This document shows, piece by piece, positions 1 to 12,504 of a DNA stretch of 64,000 nt. This stretch comes from Pyxicephalus adspersus. Its lineage: Eukaryota > Chordata > Amphibia > Anura > Pyxicephalidae. The notes under the pieces were generated by a model. The model saw only the letters and a list, made by a program, of their open reading frames with translations. It was not told where the DNA came from and searched no databases. The translations under genes were made by a program, and so were the position numbers. Positions within the stretch are counted from its first letter, which is position 1, and each line of letters opens with the position of its first letter. The stretch is from positions 108,320,012-108,384,011 of the forward strand of contig NC_092859.1 in NCBI RefSeq assembly GCF_032062135.1, given 5' to 3'.

Positions 1-60
1 TCCCAGATAAACATTTGATAATATACAGGATCCATCGCTTCTTGGGCCTTAGAAGAAACG

Positions 61-522
61 ATGGCCCTCCTAGAGATATCATTGCTAAGTTTCACTTTTT
101 TTTGCACTAAAGATTTGCTCATCTCAAGAGCTCACAATGCTCTGTGGCTTGTGTTTCAAGGCACGGAATACAGTCTTTATGCAGATTTATCACCCACAAC
201 ATTGGCTAAACATCGGGCCCTATGCCCCAATCTTGCTGTGTTGACAGCTAACGGAGTGAAATACAGATGTTCCAAGCTGATGTTCCAACTACAAGGCCAT
301 ATGCACCAAGTCTCCACCCCCGAGGAAGCACAAGCTTGTTTGGAAGTCCAAGGTCTGCAAATCCCAGCCTCCAGAGTCTTATCCACAGGGCAGATGTCCT
401 CTCCAACTTGGGATTCAATGGTTACAACAGCCACTGATCCCTCTTCCTGCAAGTCTCCTAGCCGCTCTCAAGTGCTATCACGACTGGGATCTCAGGTTGT
501 TTGCTCCAACTCCCCAGGGTGA
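61..522 (+). pseudogene. LINE copy A ORF1, C-terminal domain remnant
   Basis: The reading frame contains LYADLSPTTLAKHRALCPNL and later STPEEAQACLEVQGL. These fit the C-terminal domain of Tx1/L1 ORF1 proteins, which bind RNA and usually read D-L-S-P-x-T-L-x-x-R-R-x-L ... TPEE. The usual YRWGFP motif is degraded (YRCSKLMF). The true N-terminus is left of the window, so the first ATG here is not the start. There is no coding constraint after about residue 115. Confidence 0.72.
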
Positions 523-786
523 CAGTCTCAGCTAACTTTGCTGTCTTTTCCCACCGTGTTTCCCCGATGATAAGGCATCCCGATCAAATAAGCCACCCCT
601 CGATTTTTGCTCAAACAAAAAAATAAAGAACCCCCCGCAAATAGGACATTCTCTGATACCTGATACTGTGTGCCTCTGTGTGACTCCTCGATGCTGGCTG
701 CAGTGCAGAGTGAAACTGAAAGTAACTTCAAAGGACAAGCAAGCCGCTGATCCCTGCCCTAACAGAGTCTGTTACCCGGCAAGTCA

Positions 787-974
787 GTGATCAGAAGGGG
801 ACAATCAATGGCATAGAGTGATCAGAAGGGGACAATGAATAGCACAGAGTGATCAGAAAGGGGACAATGAATGGCACATACGGTAGTGATCAGAAGGGGA
901 CAATGAATGGCACAGAGTGATCAGAAGGGGACAATGAATGGCACATACGGTAGTGATCAGAAGGGGACAATGAA
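787..974. repeat. Minisatellite, about six units of ~31 bp
   Basis: Head-to-tail copies of a unit beginning gtgatcagaaggggacaatg and continuing aatggcacagA. Some units carry an extra 'catacggta' spacer. Copies differ by single substitutions and one added base, so the array is fairly homogeneous. It lies inside LINE copy A between ORF1 and ORF2 remains. Confidence 0.93.
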
Positions 975-1144
975 ACAGGGCATTTGTTTTCCTTGGGTCC
1001 CTCTGTATTTGAAGATCTATTTTTCATGATGTGATCTTCTAAATCGACAGTTTGTTCCTTTGGTGCCTTACCACCTTTTTTAGTTTGTGGAAAACATTTA
1101 CCTATGTTTTTGTTTCTTTTTTTAGCCCAGTTACTTGGCAACAC
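890..1144 (-). pseudogene. Lysine-rich reverse ORF, possible inverted LINE ORF1 start
   Basis: An 84-codon minus-strand frame starts MLPSNWAKKRNKNIGK, continues with QTKKGGKAPKEQ, and runs into the minisatellite. A short basic N-terminus of this style resembles starts of Tx1/L1 ORF1 proteins, so this may be the 5' end of a second LINE inserted in inverse orientation. It has no catalytic motif and could equally be chance. Confidence 0.25.
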
Positions 1145-1463
1145 TCCATTGATATCTATGGTTGTATAGCCCGCTTGATCGACACATGTTTCCCAATTCG
1201 AGTGCAGTGACTCTTACGCGTTTTTGCGAGTGTAAGCGCACCCAACCCCGATTGCCCCTATGAGGGGTCATCGAACACTACCTGTTTCTTCTCTTTTTTT
1301 TATGAGGAGGATTTTTTTCCTGTTTATTGTTTCTATTGTTTGCACTTTGTTTCCTTATTATTTTGTACTTTACTCATGCGTGATTGTAATTGTGCTTTTG
1401 CAGTTACACTGCAGTCTGTTGGCAATGATGTTTGTTTTCTGCCTGTCACTGTTGTCTCATGGC

Positions 1464-1727
1464 TTGACGGTGAATGTACAAGGGTTGAATTCACCAGTGA
1501 AAAGAAAGAAAGTGTTCAATTATTTTCATACATCTGGTATAGATGTAGCCTGTGTCCAGGAAACCCATTTCTCTACATCTTCCCGACCTAAATTTATGCA
1601 TGTACACTATCCACAAGTTTTCCATGCCTCTGCAGCAACTAAACATGAAGGGGTTTTACTTGCTTTTCATAAACGGGTCCCCTTTGTATGCAAGTCCCAA
1701 GTGGCAGACCCTGATGGGCGTATTTGA
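1464..1727 (+). pseudogene. LINE copy A ORF2, AP-endonuclease N-terminus
   Basis: The frame reads LTVNVQGLNSPVKRKKVFNY, then DVACVQETHF. This matches the start of APE-type LINE endonucleases (N-V-x-G-L-N-S ... Q-E-T-H), where N and E are catalytic residues that nick target DNA. A stop follows at about 1727 and the domain continues in another frame around 1740-1830 (EVTFLSYYA). The first ATGs upstream belong to non-coding spacer. Confidence 0.78.
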
Positions 1728-2073
1728 TTTTGCAAAGGCAAACCTCAAAACTCTGAGGTTACCTTTCTCAGCTACTATGCTCTCCCCAGGTGGCCTTTTT
1801 TTGGAAAATTCTTGAGGAAGTCAAACACCATGTACGTGGCACATTGTTGTGCTGTGGGGTTTCCAATTATGCTCCTAGTTGTAAATTAGATAGAAGCTCT
1901 AAATCTCATAGAATCCCACCATAGGACAGAGAGGGCATACTGGAACATTTTCAAACCATTGGCTTAGTTGATGTTTGGAGGGACCTGCACCCGCTAGTCT
2001 GGGAGTCTGATGTCATCACACCGCATCTTTGTTCTCTGTTTAACTGTTTGAAATCCTGTTTTAACCTGAGTCA

Positions 2074-3040
2074 TTGAAAGCGTCTATTGCCATGATACCC
2101 AAACCCTTGCTAGGTCCTCAATCTTGGGCTAACCATAGACCAATTTCATTTTTTAATGAAGACATGAACATTTTAGCTAAAATTTTGGCAACTAGGTTAA
2201 ACCAGTTTCTAAGTGACTTGATCCATGGTGACCAAGTGAGATTCATCCCTAGACACCAGGCAGGAGACAATGTATGCAGAACATTACAGATCTTATATTT
2301 GTCTCACTCTAAAAAGATCCAGTGCATGTTTCTTTTCTGGATGTACGTAAAGCGTTCGACTCGCCCTCATGGCAATATATGTTTTTTGCACTCAGAAAGT
2401 TGGGGTTTGGCGATGAGTTTCTTTATTGACTATCAGCACTATATGCGTCACCATCAGCAGTAGTCAGATGTATGGGTTTTGAGTCCGCTTCGTTCCACAT
2501 ATAAAGGGGTACATGGCAGGGCTGACCCCTTCCGCCCTACTTTTCATTTTAGCCCTTGAGCCCCTGGCAGTGGCTTTTCACAATAATTCGGACATCACTG
2601 GGGTCAAGGTTTTTGACCTGAAGCAGAAGGTTATGCTTTTTGCCAATGACGTATTGTTGTCCTTTACGTCACCAGTTATGATATTGCTTAACCTGTGCTC
2701 CTTGCTGTCTTCTTTTGCTGCAATTTCAGGATTACATGTGAATGATAGTAAATCTAAAGCCTTAAATATCACTTTATCACCACAGGTTGTGGAAGCCTTG
2801 CGCCCAAATTTTGCTTTTCAATGGCAAGACACAATCCCCTATTTAGACATCAAACTTATGTCTAGATTGTCATCTATTTATCAAGCTAACTATCCACCAT
2901 TATTCAAAGAGCTGTCAGTTTTATGTACTAAGTGGCAAGGTTTCAGCCTATCGTGGCTTGGCAAAATACATGCAATTAAAATGATCTATCTCCCAAAGTT
3001 ACTTTATTTGTCCCTATCCCAATTCCTTTACCGATTATGA
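2074..3040 (+). pseudogene. LINE copy A ORF2, reverse transcriptase domain remnant
   Basis: RT blocks remain in two frames. 2074-2463 gives MIPKPLLGPQSWANHRPISF and NILAKILATRLNQFL. 2513-3040 gives GLTPSALLFILALEPLA and the palm motif LFANDVLLSF. The usual palm box is F-A-D-D; here the first catalytic aspartate is asparagine, so the domain would be dead even without the frameshift near 2464-2512. The stretch between endonuclease and RT is shortened. Confidence 0.85.
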
Positions 3041-3870
3041 AAACTGAGCAAAAAAAGTTGTTAAGTTTATTTGGCATTCTCTTAGGTCCCGGATTTCTGA
3101 ACATGTACTATATCCATCTAAACTATCAGGTGGCCTACCTAATTTCTGAAAGTATTTTTTTAGCAGCGCAGCTGGCTGCTTTAGTGGCTTTGCACCGTTC
3201 CAGGGAAGTCCCAATATGGGCTAAAATTTATGCTGGTTTATTGCCATCAATACCACTACAAAATATATTATGGTTACCTGCGCCCAAGAGACCATTAATA
3301 GAAGACCCTACTTTATCATATGTTCTAGGTCTTTGGGACAGGTTAAAAGTTTCTGCAGGGCTAATGTCTGGGCATACTCCTCTTGCTGGGAATATTGACA
3401 GCCCCTCATTTGAACCTGCTTGGACTAATCCCAAAGCTTTTAGTTAGTGGGCATCTAAACTGGTACGCTATGTGCATGAGATATATTCCTTTACAGGAGT
3501 TAAGTCTTTTACCTATTTACAGGAACATTGGGCCTTGCCCTCAAAAGAAAAGATTATATATATGCAAATTAGACATTACTTCCTTGGGAAGCTTTACTTC
3601 ACATGCCAAATTTGTCTCTCACAAAGCAACAGCGTAAACTTATCACGTTTATTTTTCTAGCCACCTGTCAAACCATAGTGGCAGCTTGGAGAAAGCCTAC
3701 CCTTCATTTTTCAGCAGTTCTCTTTCAAGTATCTGATATTATGGTACTAGAAAAGATGACTGCTGTGGTTAATGACACTGTCAAAATGTTTTTTTAAAGT
3801 TTGGTACCCCTGGTTGGACCACCATGCTTCATCATATTTAGATAGCAGACTCTTGAAGCTTATTAACTCT
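3037..3870 (+). pseudogene. LINE copy A ORF2, C-terminal region remnant
   Basis: Continues the LINE after the RT with several frame changes. Recognisable pieces are ESIFLAAQLAAL, PTLSYVLGLWDRLK, DSPSFEPAW, and at 3636-3797 the terminal TIVAAWRKPT ... NDTVKMF, which is typical of the end of Tx1/L1 ORF2. About 200 bp of 3' UTR follows, then the A-rich tail at 4065-4074. Confidence 0.72.
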
Positions 3871-4076
3871 CTGTATAATGTCACCCTCCTACTTTTTTAA
3901 ATTATTTTAAATTGCAATGTTGTATTGTCACCAATGATTATTTTTGGTTGTATTTTTTATCTTTGTTTTTCTATTTGTTCAATTGTTACTGCAGATGACT
4001 CTGTTGATTTTTCTCTTCCTTTCATATGTATAAATATTTAGAAAAGTAATAAACATTTATTGAAACAAAAAAAAAA

Positions 4077-5220
4077 TACTTACCTGTCTGTTTGAGATCT
4101 GCAGTGCATGGGCAGCCCAGTGCCCATGTGTCATCCTGGCCTGTCATATTAAGATAGCCTAAGATTTGACACCCCAAAGAAGACCATCTGAAGAAAGGGA
4201 TGCCGGCAATGGAGTGTGAACAGATGCAATTAAAAAAACTCTGATCAGGAGAGCACCTTTATTTTATTGCAGTAGGGACCTTGCCTTTCCCTTTCTTTAC
4301 TAAGGGACTTGGCTGGTCATTATTTTCTCATTTTAAAGGGTTAGTTCTCCTTTAAATCTTTACCCTCATTTACATACCAACACTTTGCACCACAGCAGTT
4401 GTACTGAAATTCCTTACAGAAAATGTTTGTGTATTTCTGTAATTTGTTTCCTCTATTTTGCATAGCAGTAGCAGTGTTTTATAGTGTAATAGCCAATACT
4501 TTTATTGTACAAATGTCTTTGGCATAATTATGTGTGTATGGTTACTTTCCCTATACGTTATGACAGCTTTAGCTTAAATGGTAAAAAACAAAAATATCAT
4601 AGTAGAATTAAGAATACTGAAAGGGGTCGGGGACTACCGGTGTCCATTTCCTATTCGAGCCAGAAATGAACTCAGATACCATTGCTGTGAATTATTTGAA
4701 ATGTAAGGTCTGCATGTAATGATGGGGATTTAACATTCAAATGTAGCAAATATTTATATTGATGTTATTAGTGAAAAAACATGGTGTATTTCCTCAGCTC
4801 CCTAGCTCATCTATACCAGTTCAGATGTTGCTGCCTTTTAAGTCATTTACAATTTGAAACAAAAAACACATCTATCTCCATTTCTCTGGGAAATAACCAG
4901 TTTTTTACATTTTAGCTGCTAGTAGAATATGAAATTGAGACCCTTCCATTCCAATATAATTGTATAACATAATTCAGGCCCTGGGTTAGACTAAATAGGA
5001 CTCCTGGTAAAGCATAATGTTTTTAATAAATCCTTATTGAGCCAATCATTGCTACATAATTTCAATGTGGAAAGCAATAGAAAACTCTCTTATACTGGTA
5101 GATATGCAGAATTTTTAGAGAGGGACTCTAGTATAAATGATTGCAGATATGAAGGGCTCTAAGGGTGCTGAAAACAGCTTGATTTTCAGCTAGCACTTTA
5201 TCTGGATAACTGAGATAATA
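4077..5220. other. Non-coding, no assignable feature
   Basis: AT-rich sequence. 4336-4360 contains 'aaagggttagttctccttt', a phrase often seen in frog dispersed repeats, but I cannot define an element. I see no exon-like segment. Confidence 0.5.
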
Positions 5221-5423
5221 GGCCTGATTTATTAAAGTTATCTAAGACTGGAAAAGGTAGACTATCATAGGAGAACCTGGGCTGTCAAACAAATCTGGAA
5301 TGGAATGGAGTTAAAAGTAATTTTCACTCCTGGACCAGATCAATTCCAGGTTTGCTGGATCACCCAGGTTCTCCCATTATAGTCAATCCTCTCCAGTCTT
5401 GGAAAGCTTTAAAATACAAGGCC
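5221..5423. mobile_element. Fold-back MITE, copy 1
   Basis: A ~203-bp imperfect palindrome. The left arm starts ggcctgatttattaaag and contains gagaacctgggctgtc; the right arm ends with 'ctccagtcttgg ... aaggcc'. The arms pair over nearly their full length, so a transcript would form a long hairpin. The same family recurs at 18537, 41646, 50869 and 60674. It has no coding capacity. Confidence 0.85.
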
Positions 5424-7341
5424 TAATATTTCTGCATTCCTCATGGTATTGGTGCAGGTGAATTGTGGGCAGGGGTAAAGATCCAAAAGGTGGTGATGAG
5501 AGGGGAGAATTGTCCAGTTTGCATTTTGCCTTCCAGATATGCCACCATGCTTTGCAAATGCTGATAAAATAAGGTGATATTACAAGTCACTATTACCTTC
5601 TACACAGATCTTTATGGCACAACCTTTTATACCATTTTGTTGTTTTATTAATTATGGTGACAACTGTAATGAAATGTAATGATTTTATGTAACTATGGTT
5701 TAATATCAAATGATTAGGTTTATACCTTGTATGAAAGAAAGGGTTAATAATACTAGTAATATCAAGAAAACTTAGAAAAGTAATAAATGTATATACTTTT
5801 TTTCCACATTTGCTTAACACTTTGACTGCCAATAAGATGTTACTTATGCAATAGTGCTAACTTCTTGGGTGTGCAATGCATGCAGTTAAGTGGGTAAAAC
5901 AAGCAAATTGGACAATAAAAAGTTTTTTTGCGTTCTTGATCAACTGTGGTTCTGCATTTTCAGGTTTTCAATTTATTTATTTTTATACTATTTAAATTAG
6001 ATGGACTTTATCTGAAGTGAGAAAAGAGAAATTTTAGTTAAAAACAAAGGAATGGGTGTCACTGGAACAGAAAAAAGAGGGCAAATCCCATCCCTCGGGG
6101 CACAAACAGGAATTTCAGCAACAGAATAATTGCTTCTTGGAAAGTAATGTCTGTGCAGTTGTTGTGGCAGGAAAACACCAAACAGGACACCCATGTCTGC
6201 ATACCAGGGGTAATAAAAAACAAGTGACTTAAGAATATTGGGGAAAAAGTACCTGGATGGGATTGTAGCCCTAAAATTTGCTAAACCATTTACTGTATAT
6301 AAAAATTTAGCAAGTCAAGGAAACTGTTAAAAAGTAGGAAGAATCCATTTGGTTTCACATTCCTATGTTGGCTTCCATGAGCTTTAGCTCCACCTAACAC
6401 ACAACATTTTAACTTGAATAATATATAAATTGTGAAAAGTTAATATTTGTGTAAGGTAATTCATGGCATCATCAGCAGATGCAATCATATGATTGTATTA
6501 TTATTGTAATTTTTCACAAGAATATTTTTAGCAAACGTTATGTAACCATTATACTAATTTGTGGTTGCAATTACGCTGGTAGTACATATTTAATATTTTG
6601 TTTTTACCTCTGTACAAGGATAAAACAAAAGCCATGATTTACTGATACAATTAGATTAGCATGCTTATAGTATCAGTCCAAGGGCTCATTTATACAAAGT
6701 ACCTTCTATTAATGTTTTCCCTACTTTGAAAAATGATTGCTCTGACTGTCAAAGGAGGATGTCAACCTGTTTTGTCAGCCAAGCCTGTTTTACTTTTGAA
6801 GTACTCACTGGTTTATCAGAAACCATTAATAATATGATTAACTAATTACCTAATAGTAGCTGCAAATGAGAAATCAATTATCTTGGCACAGTTTAAAGAG
6901 CTATGTAACCCATTCTTATGATTAGAAAGAGATGGATATCGCTGTGCCTTTAATTTTGCAAGAAGGAATGATAATAATTGGTCCCATATTTCATAGGTAA
7001 TGTCATTTATTACCAGTGATCGATTGTTACGGAACAACTTAAACAGGATCATTTTTAAGAACTTGTCACCTGTATCTTATATAGTTTAGTTAGCAATGTA
7101 TATTGACACCATGCATTTAAAAGCATTCATCTAAAACTTTGGTGCCTTGTTTACAGCATCATGAAGTCACTTAGAACATTTTATTGTCTTGATCATTCCA
7201 TTCAGCAAATGAGCAAACTTTTGTGATAAAATCAATCAAAATTGAATGTTGGAAGTTTAAATTATCTCTTAATTAGCAACATAAATCCTATTGATAAAAT
7301 TTACCCAATCTAGATCTGCATATGACAGCTTTATGGATGGG
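5424..7341. other. Non-coding, no assignable feature
   Basis: AT-rich sequence with short chance ORFs only. The minus-strand ORF near 5997-6194 has no recognisable motif. Confidence 0.5.
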
Positions 7342-7641
7342 ATTATTATTATTACACAGTATTTATATAGCCCCAACATATTATGCTGTCCCTCAAAGGG
7401 GCTCACAATCTAATGTGGCTATCATAGTCATTTGTATTTTATTACAGTGTAGTCAGTTTTGGGGGGAAGCCCATGAACCTAACTGCATGTTTTTGGAATG
7501 TGGGAGGCAACCAGAGTACCGGGGGTAAACCCATGCAAACATGAGGAGAATCTTCAAACTCAATGCAGAAAGTGTCCTGGTTGAGATTTGAATCTGGGAC
7601 CTAGTGCTGCAAAGACCAGAGTGCTAACCACTGAGCCTTCA
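7342..7641 (-). mobile_element. tRNA-derived SINE, full-length, reverse orientation
   Basis: Left side: attattattatt followed by 'tatttatatagccccaacat' (the SINE 3' tail in reverse). Middle: 'aactgcatgtttttggaatg' and 'agtaccgggggtaaaccc'. Right: 'tgctaaccactgagcc', the reverse complement of a tRNA-like A box. The same structure is present at 38843-39095 and 47209-47512. It is a Pol III-type retroposon mobilised by a partner LINE. Confidence 0.85.
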
Positions 7642-10600
7642 CTGATGCAAGCACAATTGAATTTTAATGACTAGATGAGGTTTATGTTAATACTTCTATT
7701 AACACTTCCATCTTTACAAACTCATAAAATACTCCTAATGTAAACAGGCAATCCAATGCAGTAGGTTTTGTATACGATTTGTAAGGTGGGTAAAAGTGAC
7801 ACATTTTTGTTCTAACCTATTATATTCCCCGAAGAACGTATTGTTCGACTGTATACAAGATAGTGGTATTGCACAGGTTTCCTCTTGGTGATTTCACCAA
7901 TGGTTGCTTACATTGAGTTCACATCTAAAAACCCAACAAAGTGGGCACAATTAAAAGTCTGTATAAATAAATTCCTGCCATACCCCAATATATACCAATA
8001 GTATTATAAATCTGAATAAAGCTGTATTGTATATCATATTAAAAACTATCCTTTAGCTCTAGGCAAGTGGCTTTTTCAGTTTCTACGAATTGGAATTTAG
8101 CAATATGATGTCCTAAGTCTTCTGCAGGCAGGAGGAATCATTTGTTCAATCTTCTTTCACTTAATGATTAAACTGCAACATCATAATTTTGCAGAAATTT
8201 ACAAGGTGAGGGGCTACTCTAGCACCTAACAAAAAATATATTTGATGCCTTGTCCATTGTATTATCTTTACATTTATTTGTTATCTACACAGGTGGATTT
8301 ATACTCCTTAAGAAATGCTTGTGGGTCAGTATTGCCAACTTTTCTAGTAAGCTCTGCAATTTGAATAGTCCAAGTTTGTGATGGTTTTACTGGTGAATTA
8401 CTGAAGTGGTTTAGTTTGGTGGTTTTAAATGGGATGAAAAAACATAAAATCCACTCTGCTGACGCCTCCAATATGCTGAATGCTAATGATCACAATCTCA
8501 CTAATTGTATTCAACATTTATTGAGCCATTTTAGAAGTGAAATTTTTGGTCCTCTCCTTTGTTTTGGCACAGCATATTTTCACTGCAGATCCAGCAAGCA
8601 AAATAGCTCAACAAAATGTCTTGGCTATCTAATCTCCGAGAACATTTGCTGATATTTGTTTTATGACCATTGGCCTTTTATGTCAACTACTTTGTGAGTG
8701 ATGTTCAATTACTTCAGCAAAATCAGAAGACCGAGCTTTTTCATAAGAAGGAAAAAGTCAATATAAGCGCTAGAAGACAGCTAAATGCCAAGAAGTTTAA
8801 TTGCAATTTACCTTTAGCGATTTCACAATTATCTTCCTTGCACATAGCACTATTTGCTTTATTAGTGGAATACACGAATATGAGTACAGTGACTCTAACA
8901 ATTATAAAATTATGTTTATTAATGCTAAATACAAAAAGAGGTATGGCACATTTCTGGCAATGATGTTAATAAAGCAATTTACAAAATTATTTTTTATCAA
9001 TTTAATGCCAATACAAATAAATATTATTTTATTCAGCTAGGTAGGAGGAATAGCTTGGTAATAAAATTAGTGCTGGCTCTAAGAAGACAGAGATTCCATA
9101 GCATCATAAACATATCCTGAATGCAGATATATGTAAACCACTTTGCCTGGTAAGTGCTGGAGTTCCTATCAACCTAGGTCCGGTAATACCAATAACTCTG
9201 CCCAGACCGGTAGCATTCACATGTGGCCCATGTTTAGTAAGGGGAGTCACCATGAGCATTGGCCAACACGATAGTAGATTTATAAGACAAGGTCAATACA
9301 ACATAACTATAATGGCAACTTTACCTACAATAGGCAGTGCTGTCTGGCTTTCCCAAAACCATCCACACATAATACACAATTGACCAACCACCATTAAAGA
9401 AACAGCAGCCAGTAAGCATTTGTAGACCACCTACACTTCTTTTAACTTACAGACATAGAAGTCAACTAACTTTAGGGTTGGACAGGGATCTGAACCAAGG
9501 TGGTAACCTAATAGGAAAGAAATTAATAAATAGGGTCACACATTTGACAAATCAGATCCTCCACTTGTTAGGTGGTAATAAGCAAATCATTTACACGCAG
9601 TCCTAGGAGGAACATACTACTGCAAGTCTTACAAGCCTGCTTGCACATAAACATGTATATTAGGATTGATGGGAAATGTATGACTTGCAATCAAATTAAT
9701 GAAGTTTCACAAATCAGAATACTGATTTACTTATGATGTTGGCACATTCAAGACATTTCCAGCCTTAGGTAAAATGTGAATAGGCTATGCTAGCTGCAGG
9801 CACTATGGAACAATTAATTCTCAAATGTTACAACAAAGCCAAAGACTTAACATCTTATTATATTTCTGATAGTTTAAATTAATTACTTAAATGTTTTTTT
9901 AATGGCTACAGCTTTAAAAACAAATCAATGTACAAACATTTTAAAATGTGGCAGGCTAATCCCCTTAAATAAAGGTCAGATTAAGGTGTACATTCAAGTA
10001 AATCAAGAACTAAGTCTGTGCTCAGTCATTTTGAGCACAAACTTATTTTTAAGGGCAAAGAATTTTTAGGTTTCACAGAATCAGCAACACTGCTAAGTAT
10101 TTGGCATTGAAGCTGGGTGTGACACATATATCTGACAGCAGAAAAAAAATATTTTTCTCCTTGTCAAACCACTTTCATACAGCCATGTGAAAACCTAAAA
10201 ACACATATTTTATGCAAGGGGCACTGTGGAGGTTAGGAAGAAGTGCAACATTATGCAAGTCAGAAAAACCTGAACCCAGAAGCAACGTTCTCCTATCAGT
10301 GTGCTCCTTGTCAGTACATAAACTTACTGGCTTTTTGTTCTACTTTTGTCTTCTTACCCTTTAGCCCTGCTGTACATGAAAAATTCAAAAAGTACCTATA
10401 CTACTTGTATTAAAAAATGCTAATAATTTAATAATAATAACAGAGCTGCAATAACTTGTCCCTTTTTAATCTACCAGTAGCTTTAAAATATTTTCTGTAA
10501 AGGAAGGCAGTATGCTACAGGAAGTCAGTTTTGCATAAGATCTTTTGGGAGTTTCAACTTTGTGGGGGAAGTGAGTTGGACTGGCACAGTGAAGGTATGA

Positions 10601-12504
10601 TGTTGATGCCCACTAGGTTTATAAATAAAAAAATATTTTTTTTTTTACACAATTACTTTGGAAAATAATTCAGTGGTTTCTCTCTACGTGATGTGATGTT
10701 ATTTACCTCCTATGATAAATCCTTTTTTAAATGTACAGTGACACCTAATAGATGACTATACCATGCCTTACCCGAACAGGACTGGTTGAAATTAGGGGAT
10801 TTGTGTTGACATAATGAATAAAAAGATTTTATATAGTGCTTAAACTCAACACATCATGGTGCAGGGCATAAACTTTTGTCTGTTCTCCGGTGATACAGCA
10901 CAGAAGCAATAGTACAATTAATTAGGATCTGTTCATGGCATTTATCACGTAAGTGCCTGGCATTAAATCTTGAGCTCTTTAGCATATCTAGAGGGCATTC
11001 TTTACATTTGCAGGACAATTGCCTCATCTCTTAGATGAAGGTTTGGGCAGAGAGCCCAGAGCTACTTTATGTTACAATATAAGAGTACTTTATGTAATAT
11101 TCTTTGTATTCTCATCAGTTCTCAGTTCATTGTAAGAAGCAAATAGATCATAGATTATATTATATTGCAGGACAAATATTTTATTAACACAGTATTGTGC
11201 TCTTTAGATACTTTACTATTTGTCTATATACTTTACACAGAAAATATGTAATACTTTTTATATAACAGGACAAACAAGTTATTTGCAGAGGATACAGTTC
11301 TAACTCATCAGTACATTAGTAATAGCCGAATTTACCAATAAAAAATCATGGGGCTTTTATATCAAAGAGTGAACAGATTTATTGTTATTTATACACAAAT
11401 AATGCCTTTATTTTGTTTGTCTAATTCAATAAATTAGAAATCAGGTGAAAAGACAAACAATTTCCAGCAGGAAAACTGAACTTTTTGCAGATTGCCGTTC
11501 TCAGTGTTGAAATTTAACAATTTCCTCATGTGGCATACAGCACTTTATGATTCAGAATTTACTACATTGAAATTGGAGAATGCCATTGGCTACAATAAGG
11601 ATCAGGGTTGTTTGTATCAGTAAGCAGGCGCTAGCAATGTAGGTGTGTGGGTGCTTTTCAATTTAGAGTTAGTACAGAATAGCAAACAATCATTAATTAC
11701 AACCAGTCATTCATACAAATATGAATAATCAGCAGTTCATCAAAATTATTACTGCCACTTTAAAAGAAGCGCTTAATAGAAATTGAATGTGAATGGATAG
11801 GGGCCCCAATGTATCAAATTAGAATAGACCCCCCTATACCTCCAGCGGGTGATGTGAGCTTACATTAGGTATAAGAGGCATCTGTCCTTCATTATAACAC
11901 CGTGCAAGGAAGATATGCTGTCTAAAATGTATATATATCTAAATATCTAAAAAGTAAACTGGGAAAAACGCAATTTTTAAATGAAACAAGCAGCATTTTG
12001 GTAGAGTAGTACCTAAATTTCAGTCTTGCAAAATCTCAGAATATCTAAATTGTTGTTCCCAAAAAGGATAATATCAGGAGCCGGTCAACTTTATCAAAGG
12101 TATCTAATACCAAAGTCTGATTAATAAAATTGTGAGCCCTACTGGAGTTTTTCTTCTGTAGAAAGTTTCACGCAAAATAATTGCAGTGGTTGTTAAGCCA
12201 ATTGTTTCTAGAATTGTTTGCTAAACATTGCATCTGATCTTAATAATGAACCGTTGAACAGAGCTATGAATTTCAATATGTGACACTTCTATGTGATGGC
12301 CCTTAGGGTTCACCCTAATGCCAGGAGTTGACACACGGGCAGATAACTGAAGACAAAATCAACACTGCTGCAATTGTGCTTCTACTGCACTAATAGTTAT
12401 ACAGTAGGACGTAAATTCTGCTGGGCAAAATGTTCCTTCGCAGTCTGAGTCTGATGCATTAATACACTGAACTCAGAAGTAGTGCAAAATTGTATCCAGT
12501 AGTA
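7642..12504. other. Long non-coding stretch, no assignable feature
   Basis: AT-rich sequence throughout. A minus-strand frame at 8274-8471 (contains IAELTRKVGNTDPQAFLKEY) looks superficially protein-like but has no supporting splice sites or known family. No exon of CDC123 or of a neighbour was recognised. Confidence 0.5.

Larger units (their letters stand above)
1..4076 (+). mobile_element. Degenerate Tx1-like LINE (copy A), left end outside window
   Basis: A non-LTR retrotransposon remnant reads in order: ORF1 C-terminal domain (1-~400), endonuclease start (~1464-1727), reverse transcriptase blocks (2074-3040), ORF2 C-terminal region (3037-~3870), an AT-rich 3' UTR, and a 3' end 'ttattgaaac' followed by A10. 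The order, the L1/Tx1-style motifs and the terminal A run together identify it. Stops, frameshifts and an internal deletion between endonuclease and RT make it inactive. A minisatellite and a lysine-rich reverse ORF sit between the ORF1 and ORF2 remains. Tx1-lineage LINEs are abundant in frogs. Confidence 0.88.

Noticed and set aside
3047..3447. Independent membrane protein gene (hydrophobic 136-codon frame)
   Set aside because: The frame contains LINE ORF2 C-terminal phrases (ESIFLAAQLAAL, SYVLGLWDRLK) and continues the RT remnant upstream.
8274..8471. Minus-strand 65-codon frame with protein-like composition (IAELTRKVGNTDPQ...)
   Set aside because: No splice sites at its borders, no recognised family, and upstream sequence in all frames is closed. 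It does not match the missing CDC123 C-terminus.
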